Positions 10,200-19,830 of a stretch of 64,000 nucleotides of DNA are shown piece by piece; position 1 is the stretch's first letter, and each line of letters starts with the position of its first letter. The translations under genes and the position numbers were made by a program. This DNA comes from Planctomycetaceae bacterium. Its GTDB lineage: Bacteria > Planctomycetota > Planctomycetia > Pirellulales > Thermoguttaceae. Location of the stretch: assembly GCA_031277105.1 (NCBI GenBank), contig JAISLW010000268.1, forward strand, positions 34,698-98,697, given 5' to 3'. The notes under the pieces are model-generated. The model did not search any database and had not been told where the DNA came from. It worked only from the letters and a program-made list of their open reading frames with translations.

Positions 10200-10571
10200 T
10201 TATCCTAAATCGGTTATTTCGGTTGCTTGTGCATTGTTAGGCGGTTCATCTAACATTTCAAAACAACACATCAAACCGCTAATAAACGCACAATCCCAAA
10301 TATGAACAACCATCGACACTACATCAGGCGTAAATACTTCTATACGCTCAATCTGCTTGCGAACCTCTGGATACTCCGCTAAAAAATTTTCATATTCAAC
10401 CTTGCCCAAATCATGCAACGATTCAAACATCTTCGCCAATTTACCCTCTACATCTTTTTCGTTTTCTGACATACCAAAAATAAATAAATTTGTTAAACCA
10501 AAATCGACCGCTAAAAAATACTCACAATTTGACCAACACTTTATATCAAGGATTATCCGCTGTTGATTCAA
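10200..10571 (-). CDS. hypothetical protein, 123 aa
   Basis: ORF on main coding strand. Confidence 0.55.
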   Translation of the reverse strand: MNQQRIILDIKCWSNCEYFLAVDFGLTNLFIFGMSENEKDVEGKLAKMFESLHDLGKVEYENFLAEYPEVRKQIERIEVFTPDVVSMVVHIWDCAFISGLMCCFEMLDEPPNNAQATEITDLG

Positions 10572-10593
10572 TTTTTCTTGTCAATTGACTAGC

Positions 10594-10929
10594 CTAATAA
10601 ACGCCATCCCAAAGCAACGCAGACGCCGTCGTATCTGTAATTCCGTGCGTATTACCATCAGGATCGATTCCTTACAATTCCCCCGCAGCGCCAATTTGTC
10701 TAGCTATTGCCCGTCTGATTACACATTTATAATCAGCATCCCACCGAGCATAAACTTGATACGTTTTTAACATTTCGTTTATAACATTTGCAACTTCAAC
10801 ACACTCGTCAACCGTTACTTCACCCTATCAATAATCTTGCATTACGTAATTAGTCGCATATTTCTCATGATCTGCTGTAGTGTCCGTTATGGAATCCGTA
10901 TCAAGTACAAAAATCGGTTTAACTGACAT
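10594..10929 (-). pseudogene. decayed ORF with in-frame TGA-TAG and TAA
   Basis: manual translation from ATG at 10929: MSVKPIFVLDTDSITDTTADHEKYATNYVMQDY**GEVTVDECVEVANVINEMLKTYQVYARWDADYKCVIRRAIARQIGAAGEL*GIDPDGNTHGITDTTASALLWDGVY*. Confidence 0.55.
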
Positions 10930-10944
10930 ACTTATTTCTCCAAT

Positions 10945-11103
10945 TTAATTTTTAATTTTACAATTTTTAGCCTTTGCCTCTTCTTTAACCCTTTTAGCTA
11001 TCAATTTGTCAACTGCTCTATCCACAGCCTTATCGATAGCGGCAAACAACTTTTTAGTACCGGGTTCTAACTCCGGTTTCTTTATAAATTTTTCGTTTTT
11101 CAT
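10945..11103 (-). CDS. small Lys-rich protein, 52 aa
   Basis: manual ORF MKNEKFIKKPELEPGTKKLFAAIDKAVDRAVDKLIAKRVKEEAKAKNCKIKN with AAAGGA upstream; not in the ORF track. Confidence 0.5.
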   Translation of the reverse strand: MKNEKFIKKPELEPGTKKLFAAIDKAVDRAVDKLIAKRVKEEAKAKNCKIKN

Positions 11104-11105
11104 TT

Positions 11106-11546
11106 TTACTTTTCCTTTCTAACTCTTAATGTCCAATATCCTCCAGAGCGTCCTACGCCGATCCGGTTGATATTTCTTTTCATCATCACGTTCCAATGCG
11201 GCGGCGAATTACGCCATTGGTTGAATGCGTTGCGGCTAATGTTGTTGTTAAACGCAACGCATTCGGCGCAACCTTTCCGCTCGCTTGCGGAGGCGTGCCA
11301 AATACGCGTTACGCTATAAACAAAAAAGCCCCGCACTACGCGAGGCTTGCTACTCCGCAAAGTATCCGACCACCGGCGGCAGTCTTGCACCAATTCGTCG
11401 TCAACCTCCAACTTGCACAACCCCGCTTTAACACGGGTAGCGTTCAACTTAACAATCACCTCCCGCTCGCCCGTTTCCAATTCAACGCCAAAACAAATTA
11501 CGCCAAACATCGCAAAAATCACAAACGCCAAAAAAATCCTTTTCAT
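11106..11546 (-). CDS. CAP (SCP/PR1-like) domain protein with signal peptide
   Basis: MKRIFLAFVIFAMFGVICFG signal; LNATRVKAGL, HASASERKGCAECVAFN, NAFNQWRNSPPHWNVMM; AGGAGA RBS before Met at 11546. Confidence 0.65.
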   Translation of the reverse strand: MKRIFLAFVIFAMFGVICFGVELETGEREVIVKLNATRVKAGLCKLEVDDELVQDCRRWSDTLRSSKPRVVRGFFVYSVTRIWHASASERKGCAECVAFNNNISRNAFNQWRNSPPHWNVMMKRNINRIGVGRSGGYWTLRVRKEK

Positions 11547-11609
11547 AAAATCTCCTTTGTCAAAAAAAACCAATACGTTAAACTTGCTCTTAAAATTTGT
11601 GTAATACTG

Positions 11610-11633
11610 TATGCCAATTTATCTATCAGAATT
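11610..11633 (-). promoter_or_regulatory. class 1 promoter motif
   Basis: AATTCT-N12-GGCATA upstream of CAP gene. Confidence 0.6.
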
Positions 11634-11790
11634 AGAATAAAAAAATGAAAAACAAGCCTAAAGAAAATAATTGACTGTTTTTTTCAGTTACGAGGCTTTT
11701 CTGTTCGATATTAAATTGTAGAATAATAACAATAATAACACTTGACTACACAAACCAAACAAAACCAAAAATAAATAGGATGTAAACCAA

Positions 11791-11916
11791 ATGATCAATA
11801 GCGTAGAATTTGCAAAATTCATTTTGCTACGTGCAAAAGAATTAGACATCGAAACGGAAGAAACAAATAAAGTCATGAACAACAAGCATTGTCTGTATCA
11901 ATTTCGTTTTGTTTAA
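11791..11916 (+). CDS. possible small protein, 41 aa
   Basis: MINSVEFAKFILLRAKELDIETEETNKVMNNKHCLYQFRFV; weak RBS. Confidence 0.3.
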   Translation: MINSVEFAKFILLRAKELDIETEETNKVMNNKHCLYQFRFV

Positions 11917-12109
11917 CGCAACCGCAAAATGCATTCGGCTTGTCCAACACTTCCCACAATTTTTAAGGACTTTATTAAAATTCTCTTATAATAGATTACG
12001 CCTATAACTTGATCAAAATATCAGCAGGTATTTTTACCTTCACACCGTTCAACTCCACATCGACAAATACGTTCAATCCGCATCTATTACGTTAAAATTC
12101 AACATTATC

Positions 12110-12658
12110 CTATTCTTCGTCCGGTTCGTATTCTGACCGTTTTGATTTCTTTTTTTGGTCTTGGTCAACTTCCGGCAGACCGTTTTCAATCACGTCCAAC
12201 CAATCTAGGTCACGATGATCAATCCACCAATGAGCATATTGCACAGATTGCAATTGCTTAAATATTTTCTTACACAACGATCTGTTTTGTACCGCTTGCA
12301 TATTGTCAGACTCGTTACAATATTTGACCGCTACGTCGTCAAACGCTTTCAACATTTTTTCTCGCAACGTTGCAGCCCAAGCAACTTGCTTTTCCGTTCC
12401 ACGCAATTCAGGCAAACTAGATAAAAATTCCAAATCCGCAACCAACCCCTCAACCGTAAAACCACGACGCTCAATAAACCAACTAGCCGAACTAATACGC
12501 CACAATTGAGCAATACACGCTTCCTTACTGTCGCCGTCTATACCCGAATTATAAATACAGTTATGAAACTTGTCCCGAATACTTTCCGCCCACTCAACCT
12601 GCTTGTCCGTACCTATCAAAGCAACTTCAACAACCTCTATCTCATTTTCGCAAGACAT
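12110..12658 (-). CDS. hypothetical protein with two TxKQVxWAxxxRxK repeats
   Basis: GTDKQVEWAESIRDK and GTEKQVAWAATLREK internal repeat. Confidence 0.65.
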   Translation of the reverse strand: MSCENEIEVVEVALIGTDKQVEWAESIRDKFHNCIYNSGIDGDSKEACIAQLWRISSASWFIERRGFTVEGLVADLEFLSSLPELRGTEKQVAWAATLREKMLKAFDDVAVKYCNESDNMQAVQNRSLCKKIFKQLQSVQYAHWWIDHRDLDWLDVIENGLPEVDQDQKKKSKRSEYEPDEE

Positions 12659-12754
12659 AAAAATCTCCTTTCACCCACTTCATCACACATATCTACAATT
12701 CACCAAAAAATAAGTCAAATTAGACCAAACAAAAATTTATACTGACAATCAGAG

Positions 12755-12778
12755 TATGCCAACAAAAAAAGAAAAATT
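12755..12778 (-). promoter_or_regulatory. class 1 promoter motif
   Basis: AATTTT-N12-GGCATA. Confidence 0.6.
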
Positions 12779-12784
12779 AATGGC

Positions 12785-12820
12785 AAAAAATAGCCGTCTG
12801 ACAAGTAGAACCAAACGGCT
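12785..12820 (-). terminator. rho-independent terminator
   Basis: AGCCGTTTG...CAGACGGCT followed by ATTTTTT. Confidence 0.7.
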
Positions 12821-12851
12821 AATCTACGATAAAACCAAAAATTTAATTTAC

Positions 12852-13265
12852 CTAAAATGATTGTTCTTCAGTCTCCTTTGAAAGCGGAAGGTAATATGAT
12901 TTATACGAACCTGTAACGCCTAGTTTATTTAACCTGTCAAAAGTAGGTTTAAGTTTGCTTATAACGCTAGTTTTTTCATCCGTGTATTGATCGTTAAGTT
13001 TATTTTCGTTTTCATCCATTAAGTGTCTATAATGCGTAGCCATACGGTAAATATCATTTTCTAGTTTTTTTACTTCGTCAATGAGTTTAGATATTTCTTT
13101 CACATCCTTGCGAGATATTGTACTTTGTTGTCTCTGTACTTTCCAAGTAACATTATTGACCGCTCGACCATTCTGAAAAGCGCCCATTTGACTACAAAAC
13201 GAATCATTAGCCTGATTCTGTAACGATTCAAATATCGCTATATCCGCAACATTTTGATTACTCAT
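12852..13265 (-). CDS. tag-family protein
   Basis: MSNQNVADIAIFESLQ...SQMGAF; AGGAG RBS before the internal Met at 13265, so ORF-track start at 13334 is probably too long. Confidence 0.7.
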   Translation of the reverse strand: MSNQNVADIAIFESLQNQANDSFCSQMGAFQNGRAVNNVTWKVQRQQSTISRKDVKEISKLIDEVKKLENDIYRMATHYRHLMDENENKLNDQYTDEKTSVISKLKPTFDRLNKLGVTGSYKSYYLPLSKETEEQSF

Positions 13266-13533
13266 AAAATTTCTCCTACATTTTTTGTTTATTTGTTTAC
13301 TATTTATCCTTTGTTCAAAGGAACGAATTGACATAGTACAAAAAAAAATAAAATTGTGTCACACACAAAATAATCCCCAAAATAATCCCCAAAGTGATCA
13401 TTTTATTATGTCTACACAAATTATCAAAATAAGTCAAACTATGTTTTGACACAAACCTAGTTTTTTTTTGTATTATGCCAATTCGTTTCTCTTACAGTAA
13501 GAGGTAAATGTTAAACAAAATTGGAGAATAATT

Positions 13534-13980
13534 ATGAAAAACCAAAACATCGCAGATATTAGCGTATTCGAATCAATACAAACAGATCAACATACTAAAA
13601 CTGGTATGAGTCAAATGAACGTATTTAACAACAATTGTTCGATTAAAAATAGCGCTCTTTTGGATAAAGCCGCTATGGACGTTAAAAAATATCGTGCAAA
13701 AGTAGATGCGTTTATCAAATTAGGCAATGAAGTAGCAAAACGACGTGAAAAATTCGTGTCAAAAGAACGCGACGCTATTTTTAAGTATGAAACGTCTGAC
13801 GAATACATTAAAGAACGCATACGAGTTTTTGGCGTGCTTGGCGCAAACCCTAACGATCCTGAAGCATTAGCCGACGAAAAACAAAGTAACGAAATAGCAA
13901 CAGCCAGATACGAAGCAGAACAGAAACTTGCCGCTTTGGTAAAAAGCGATCACGCATTATTTTGGAGATATTCTTATTAA
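13534..13980 (+). CDS. tag-family protein
   Basis: MKNQNIADISVFESIQ...SQMNVFNNNCSI; GGAG RBS. Confidence 0.75.
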   Translation: MKNQNIADISVFESIQTDQHTKTGMSQMNVFNNNCSIKNSALLDKAAMDVKKYRAKVDAFIKLGNEVAKRREKFVSKERDAIFKYETSDEYIKERIRVFGVLGANPNDPEALADEKQSNEIATARYEAEQKLAALVKSDHALFWRYSY

Positions 13981-14045
13981 AAACACCACCTATAATTTAA
14001 TCTATTTTAACAAAAAACAACTCAAATAAAAAAGGAAACAAATAT

Positions 14046-14504
14046 ATGAAAAATCAAAACGTTGCCGATATTTCGGTATTTGAAAATTTACAAAACAACA
14101 CTAACAATTCTTTTGCCAGTCAAATGAACGTATTTAACGGCAATTGTTCAATTGAAAATAGCGCTATCTTTGACAAAGCCGAATCGTTAGTTAAAAAATT
14201 TGTCGCAGACATTGACTTACTTGTAAAAGAAGGTACAGAATTGGTAAAACTCCGAAATTCAGTCATAAGAATGCGACCTAAACGCAAAGATCAACGAGCA
14301 ATCGGAGACATATTAGATAAGGAACAAAAACGAATTACACAAGCGTTAAAAGAAAACCCTAACGACCCTGAAGCGTTAGCCGACCAAAAACAAGCCCTAT
14401 CTATACAAAAGGAATTTAACGCCAGCGACAGGGATATGTTTAATTTTATAACAACTAAACCTAATAAAGAAGTATTTCTGGACTCCATTTATCAATATTT
14501 TTAA
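14046..14504 (+). CDS. tag-family protein (paralogue of 13534..13980)
   Basis: MKNQNVADISVFENLQ...SQMNVFNGNCSI; shared ENPNDPEALADxKQ segment; GGA RBS. Confidence 0.75.
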   Translation: MKNQNVADISVFENLQNNTNNSFASQMNVFNGNCSIENSAIFDKAESLVKKFVADIDLLVKEGTELVKLRNSVIRMRPKRKDQRAIGDILDKEQKRITQALKENPNDPEALADQKQALSIQKEFNASDRDMFNFITTKPNKEVFLDSIYQYF

Positions 14505-14543
14505 TTAGTACATTAGGTCGTTAGTAAAAGATATTAAAACAAG

Positions 14544-14585
14544 AACAACGAAAATAAACCATAACATGATTTTATTTTCGTTGTT
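14544..14585. terminator. bidirectional terminator between convergent genes
   Basis: perfect 15-bp inverted repeat AACAACGAAAATAAA/TTTATTTTCGTTGTT. Confidence 0.7.
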
Positions 14586-15242
14586 TTATTTATCTTTTTT
14601 GACTTTTGCTCTTGATGTTCCTTTTGGCACAGCCCACGCTCTGCCGTATTCCGCATCTTTATACAATTTAGAGTAACCTGTAATATGTTTCAACTTTATT
14701 AATTCTTCCGGCTGCATTCCTAATTCGTTACAAATATCAGCGTCTGATTTGCCGTTTTTCAACATTTCAAAAACCATATTCGACATACCTTTGACCGAAT
14801 GCGTTCCTCTCGCTCTGTTATGTCTTACAGTTGCAGCCATCCGCTCGTTTATATTCTTGTCCAACACGACTACAGGCAATAATCCAGCAGAAATATCCTT
14901 AATATCTTCCCGCGTTTTCATTGTAAAATAACGATGGAAACCATCTATTATTACAAATTTATTCGTTTTATCATCGTAAACTGACACCGTTGGTTGCGTA
15001 TAACCGTCGGCTTTAATCGACGTGTACAACAAACCCATCTCAATCGGCGCTACCGCATTCGGATTGTAATCATTCGCTTGAACCCGATCCACAGGCACAT
15101 ATTGAACACAACCTACCGGATGCGGAATCCCACTTACTTCATGGACTACTTTACGCACGTCATTTAATTTCAAATTCCGTTCAACCGTATCCAAACCCTC
15201 GACAAATTTTTCAATAACCGATTTGACATCATCAATAGTCAT
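14586..15242 (-). CDS. ParB/Srx-fold (IbrB-like) protein
   Basis: VPVDRVQANDYNPNAV...IKADGYTQPTVSVYDD...IDGFHRYFTMK; close to PAPS-reductase-family gene as in ibrAB. Confidence 0.7.
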   Translation of the reverse strand: MTIDDVKSVIEKFVEGLDTVERNLKLNDVRKVVHEVSGIPHPVGCVQYVPVDRVQANDYNPNAVAPIEMGLLYTSIKADGYTQPTVSVYDDKTNKFVIIDGFHRYFTMKTREDIKDISAGLLPVVVLDKNINERMAATVRHNRARGTHSVKGMSNMVFEMLKNGKSDADICNELGMQPEELIKLKHITGYSKLYKDAEYGRAWAVPKGTSRAKVKKDK

Positions 15243-15264
15243 ACGTTAATCTCCTCAAAAATAA

Positions 15265-15951
15265 TTATTTTTTTGCTTTATTACGCGTAGATTTACAAAT
15301 AACATCCCACCCTTTAGCGTACAATAAATCATGTTCGCCTATGGCGTTAAAGAACGCTCGCTTGCAACCTTTACGAATCCTGTCATGCAACTCGACAATA
15401 AAATAATTGACCGAATTAACCCAACTCGCTGAATTTTCAAACACCTCTATTTCCGATCCTTCTATATCACATTTCAGAATATCAACACGTTGCATGTTAA
15501 ATTGTTCCTTAACAGCATCAATCGTAATGCCAACAACATCAAAATCATCGTCAATCGCTTCTGTTACTTGAAAGGCGTACTTGTTCTTATTGTCATCCAA
15601 AGGCGCTATTTTTAATTTAACATCAGATTTCCACAAGCCGCATTGAATACAACATATATTTGGATACATTGCCGTATTTATTTTTAGCACGTTGTAATTC
15701 GACGTTTCAGGTTCAATTGCTACTATTTTTGCATTAGGAAATCGATTAGCAAACCAGAGCGTCCTTATCCCGATATTAGCGCCAGCGTCGATTATCGTTT
15801 CAACGCTATCAAATTGAACCGACCCCATTTTATTTTGTGTTACATCTGCGTTAACATAAACGTCAGACGTATTCGGTCGGACGTAATAAGGGTATCGAAA
15901 CAAAGCGTGCGTCTTGCGTTTCAAGACTGTACCGATTGATTTTTCCATCAC
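15265..15951 (-). CDS. FkbM-family methyltransferase
   Basis: ETIIDAGANIGIRTLWFANRFPNAKIVAIEPETSNYNVL...DILKCDIEGSE. Confidence 0.75.
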   Translation of the reverse strand: MMEKSIGTVLKRKTHALFRYPYYVRPNTSDVYVNADVTQNKMGSVQFDSVETIIDAGANIGIRTLWFANRFPNAKIVAIEPETSNYNVLKINTAMYPNICCIQCGLWKSDVKLKIAPLDDNKNKYAFQVTEAIDDDFDVVGITIDAVKEQFNMQRVDILKCDIEGSEIEVFENSASWVNSVNYFIVELHDRIRKGCKRAFFNAIGEHDLLYAKGWDVICKSTRNKAKK

Positions 15952-15952
15952 G

Positions 15953-17065
15953 TTACGTTTTTGTTTGTTGCTCCTTCTTTTTTAAGATCATACTATGCGT
16001 TGCGTGAAACATGTCAACTTTTACACCCCAAACGTCAACTAAAATAACAGATTTAATCTGCGTCTTAATTGCGTCTAATTCTGCTTCCGTTCCATAATAT
16101 CTATCCAATTTAGCACACGTTTTACGCATTGCTTCTCTATCTTGCGGCTCTACCAAATTATCAATTAAATAATCTTTGTATTCTACCCAACTGCTGAACA
16201 TATACGGCAATTTATCAGGACAACACATAGAATCTTCTTTTAGTACGCGACATGTATTAGCGCCAGATAACCTGCTAGTCAACCTTGCCCACGTATCAGG
16301 CTCAATTTCGGCTACTTTCAATAACGTAGATAACGCACAATCATGACACACCGATGAAACGCGCATAGCACGCGTACTAAAACCAACAGAATAAAAATAA
16401 TCATATAACGGATTGTACTCAATATTATTGTCGTAAATATATTTCCATACGTCGGTCGTTTTCCAATCATATATTGGGTAAAATCTATAAACTTCTTTGT
16501 CTTTTTTATCGACTAGTATAGTTCCGTTTTTGCCTTTATACGCTACGCTGTTGCAAACCATTTTGTACCTTGTAGGCGATTCGTCCGCTCGCACGCCTGC
16601 AAACACTACGCCCCGTTGTCCCATACACCGCAAAATACACGTATCCATCGCCGCATAAAAATTATCAAGTTCAATCGAACCTATATCCTTGATACTAATC
16701 GGGTCTTTCGGATGAACCCATTCGTTTTCTATCGCTGGATCCCAACAATAAATATAACGGTCAAACGTCGATGAATTATTTGACAAATGAAACGGTACTT
16801 GATGCCAACACGGTTTAACGTCGGGATGATACATAACTTTGCGTATATGGTTAATCGTACTATCCCATTCGGCTTCTTGATCTAGAAAAAATGTTTTTAA
16901 CGGTAATCTATTTCGCCGCTTCGCTTCTTGCATGACCAAGTGATGAACTACCGATGAATCCTTGCCCCCCGAAACGTTCACCATTACATCGTCAAAATCA
17001 TCGAAAGCGTCCGAAATCCGCTTTTGCGCCGCTTCCAACACATTTTGTTTCAAATATAATTTCAT
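15953..17065 (-). CDS. PAPS reductase / IbrA-like family protein
   Basis: VMVNVSGGKDSSVVHHLVMQEA P-loop; FFLDQEAEWDSTINHI; RADESPTRY; CHDCALST. Confidence 0.75.
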   Translation of the reverse strand: MKLYLKQNVLEAAQKRISDAFDDFDDVMVNVSGGKDSSVVHHLVMQEAKRRNRLPLKTFFLDQEAEWDSTINHIRKVMYHPDVKPCWHQVPFHLSNNSSTFDRYIYCWDPAIENEWVHPKDPISIKDIGSIELDNFYAAMDTCILRCMGQRGVVFAGVRADESPTRYKMVCNSVAYKGKNGTILVDKKDKEVYRFYPIYDWKTTDVWKYIYDNNIEYNPLYDYFYSVGFSTRAMRVSSVCHDCALSTLLKVAEIEPDTWARLTSRLSGANTCRVLKEDSMCCPDKLPYMFSSWVEYKDYLIDNLVEPQDREAMRKTCAKLDRYYGTEAELDAIKTQIKSVILVDVWGVKVDMFHATHSMILKKKEQQTKT

Positions 17066-17841
17066 AGCGCTTTTTGACCCCGTTCAACTGAATAATTCCC
17101 AAATTTAATATATGAATCTTTTCTGCACACAACTAATTCAGGACTAATCGTTCCCAAATGAACCGCTGGAAAATAACCATGCGTGTAATACATCAAAAAA
17201 TATTTACCACCAGGCTTCAATAAATCCATCAATTTTGAATTCGACATTTCCAAATAACCAGGCGTAATATACGACGGCGTACCGTAATCTGCAAAAATAA
17301 AATCAAATTGCTTGTCCGTATAAAACGATTCAAACGACGCAACACAAAATTCCTTGTCAGGATATAAACGTTTTGCCTCTTTTACCATCGCAGCCGACGG
17401 ATCAATTCCGATATAATTGTTGAATAATTGCGAAAACCTGCCTGTCGCACATCCAACTTCCAACACAAAACCATCACCCGAGTACATCTCTTTCATAACA
17501 GTCCCGACTAACTCGTCTTCCTGTAAATATTGCGGGTAACAATAAACGCCGTCATAACAATTTGTAATCTCGTCATAAGCCGACACGTCATTCAACGATC
17601 TGCACAACCCGTCTATATCGTCAAACCAATACCGATACTCGTTGACATCAAAACAACGCGAAATATCCCCGTTAGGATAACCGTGTTTTTCCAAAAGCGA
17701 TTTTAAGTTTTCTTCTACATGCGATTGTACCCGTCGCGTACAATCTACACGTTCTACGTTATTAACTGAATCGCCCCATTTAAGCGACAATAACGATGTT
17801 GCCAAATACTTAAAAGTTGACCAACCCGTATAACGATTCAT
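17062..17841 (-). CDS. class I SAM-dependent methyltransferase
   Basis: GFVLEVGCATGRFSQLFNNYIGIDPSAAMVKEAKRLYPDKEF. Confidence 0.7.
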   Translation of the reverse strand: MNRYTGWSTFKYLATSLLSLKWGDSVNNVERVDCTRRVQSHVEENLKSLLEKHGYPNGDISRCFDVNEYRYWFDDIDGLCRSLNDVSAYDEITNCYDGVYCYPQYLQEDELVGTVMKEMYSGDGFVLEVGCATGRFSQLFNNYIGIDPSAAMVKEAKRLYPDKEFCVASFESFYTDKQFDFIFADYGTPSYITPGYLEMSNSKLMDLLKPGGKYFLMYYTHGYFPAVHLGTISPELVVCRKDSYIKFGNYSVERGQKAL

Positions 17842-17850
17842 TTTTAACTC

Positions 17851-18846
17851 CTATCTGTAAATTTTATTTTCATCGCCTATCAAAGAACGATTTATAAGAT
17901 TTAACGAGTAATACGTCCAATACCTGTGATCGCCCGCTCTGCAATACACAAACGGCGCCGTATAATACAACTCAATATAACCGTTAAGCAACGTCCACTT
18001 CGCAGCCCGAAATAAATCAGTCTTGTATTGACTCTCTTCCGCATCTTCTTTTACTACCGCGTACTCATGCGGCGCTGTTTTCGCATACGTCCTAGCAAAA
18101 CGCCACTTCGCATTTTCAACAAATTCCAAAAACTCTGCCTGCGTCATCATCGGTTGCAACGGTTGCGGCAACTCAAACGGATCGTCAAATATACCAAACC
18201 AACCTTTACTAGCATACTCGCGACGTATCGCTTCAAATCCAATCTTATTACTTATAATCAACCGCTTCTCATCTACAAAATCAGGACAAATTAAATCACT
18301 GTCCCTGTAATCCGCTACGCCGCGTCTGCCGGCAGTTTTGGCAATTGATCCCGTATCAACACAATTTTTCCAACCGTACTTCAACACTTCCGCAGCAAAC
18401 GCTACATCGTCTAATTTATATCGCGGCTCATACGGCATCCTGCCAATCATCCGCTGAACTAACGGATTCAATACAAAACCGCCGCCAATTCGCATTACGC
18501 CTGACTTGACTATTCCGTCCTTGTCCGTTAAATTGTCTGCCTTGTCCGCTACTGCAACTATGCCAACGCCAGGTTCAGCGCTACGCAACAACGCAGAATC
18601 AAAATCAAAATCATCCGTAAATTGCAAGTTATCAGGAACAAGTACAATAGTCCGCTTGTCGTCATAATATTGACGAATAGACTCCAGCCGCTGTACATAA
18701 TGCGGCTCCTGACTATGCACAATCGCAAGTTTATACTTGTCCTTATGCTTCCAATGATAAAACGTATACAAAAAACGACGTATCACCGAACACCGCGAAG
18801 CAGACCAATTCGTATGCAAAACCAATAATTGTTTCTCATTACTCAT
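17851..18846 (-). CDS. putative glycosyltransferase-like protein
   Basis: position between methyltransferase and GT2 gene; GGGFVLNPLVQRMIGRMPYEPRYKLDDVAFAAEVL pattern; no firm family. Confidence 0.4.
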   Translation of the reverse strand: MSNEKQLLVLHTNWSASRCSVIRRFLYTFYHWKHKDKYKLAIVHSQEPHYVQRLESIRQYYDDKRTIVLVPDNLQFTDDFDFDSALLRSAEPGVGIVAVADKADNLTDKDGIVKSGVMRIGGGFVLNPLVQRMIGRMPYEPRYKLDDVAFAAEVLKYGWKNCVDTGSIAKTAGRRGVADYRDSDLICPDFVDEKRLIISNKIGFEAIRREYASKGWFGIFDDPFELPQPLQPMMTQAEFLEFVENAKWRFARTYAKTAPHEYAVVKEDAEESQYKTDLFRAAKWTLLNGYIELYYTAPFVYCRAGDHRYWTYYSLNLINRSLIGDENKIYR

Positions 18847-18929
18847 ATACTATTTTTCTACCTAAATATGTTAAATTGTTTTAGACCTAGCCACAAAACA
18901 CATATTTTGTAACTTTTCAATAATAATAG

Positions 18930-18953
18930 TATGCCTTCTAAAAAACGAAAATT
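18930..18953 (-). promoter_or_regulatory. class 1 promoter motif
   Basis: AATTTT-N12-GGCATA upstream of 18846 start. Confidence 0.6.
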
Positions 18954-18964
18954 AAAGACAATTT

Positions 18965-19756
18965 CTATTTTTTTTGCTCTAAATACAATTTCATCAACAT
19001 TTGACTGCGCGCTTTACGATGCATTTCTTTGGCAAGCGGTTTAACATCTGCATCAAGCGGAATATGCGTTTCACCTTTAACCGTTTTACGATAATTCAAA
19101 TAATCAGCGTACAATAACCCCAATGAATTTATATTGACCGATTTATACCAATCGTGCATCCCGCCTTTGGATAACGTATGATGCACCGATAAACTGCCGC
19201 TGTAACGATAATTCGTATAACCTTGCAAATAAGAAGTCAAACTCCAACCTTCGTCAAAAACAGTTTCGACCAACGGCAACTTCCGCATCAATTCGGCTAC
19301 CGTATCGTTATACAACATACCGCCGCCTTGATACAACAAAATCTGCGGATCAAATCTATGAACCATATTCGCCGATTTTTGAACTACTTGCTCATACGTC
19401 CGCGCCCAATTAGTCAATACAAAACCAACCCCATAATTCTGGACAATCATTGCAACAACAGGATCAAACCGCGTCCATTGCGTCAACTCTATATCATCGT
19501 CCAAATTACAATACACGTCATAAGACTTGACCTTTTGCAATAGCATTATCCGCGCCTTATTGCAACCCAACCGAATCGGCTCAACAAAAAATTCATCAAC
19601 TAAATCTTTACGAACTTGATCAACATTATTCAAATAATCTTGATACAACAACGCTATCGACCAATCTTTGTATTGCGATTCCCGTATCTGATTAAGTAAC
19701 GCGTTAAGATACTCAAACCTATCACTTACCGAAATAATAATAAAACATTTACGCAT
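18965..19756 (-). CDS. glycosyltransferase family 2-like protein
   Basis: MRKCFIIISVSDRFEYLNALLNQI...CNKARIMLLQ..YDVYCNLDDDIEL (DxD-like). Confidence 0.6.
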   Translation of the reverse strand: MRKCFIIISVSDRFEYLNALLNQIRESQYKDWSIALLYQDYLNNVDQVRKDLVDEFFVEPIRLGCNKARIMLLQKVKSYDVYCNLDDDIELTQWTRFDPVVAMIVQNYGVGFVLTNWARTYEQVVQKSANMVHRFDPQILLYQGGGMLYNDTVAELMRKLPLVETVFDEGWSLTSYLQGYTNYRYSGSLSVHHTLSKGGMHDWYKSVNINSLGLLYADYLNYRKTVKGETHIPLDADVKPLAKEMHRKARSQMLMKLYLEQKK

Positions 19757-19830
19757 TATTCAACTATTTTCGTTTGATTTTACTTTTATAGATTTACAAC
19801 AAAACGTCACAACAAAATCCTACGATTCAG

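Noticed and set aside
10594-10929. Genome-wide stop-codon reassignment
   Set aside because: All three stop types occur in this one frame and other genes end normally with each; local decay is simpler.
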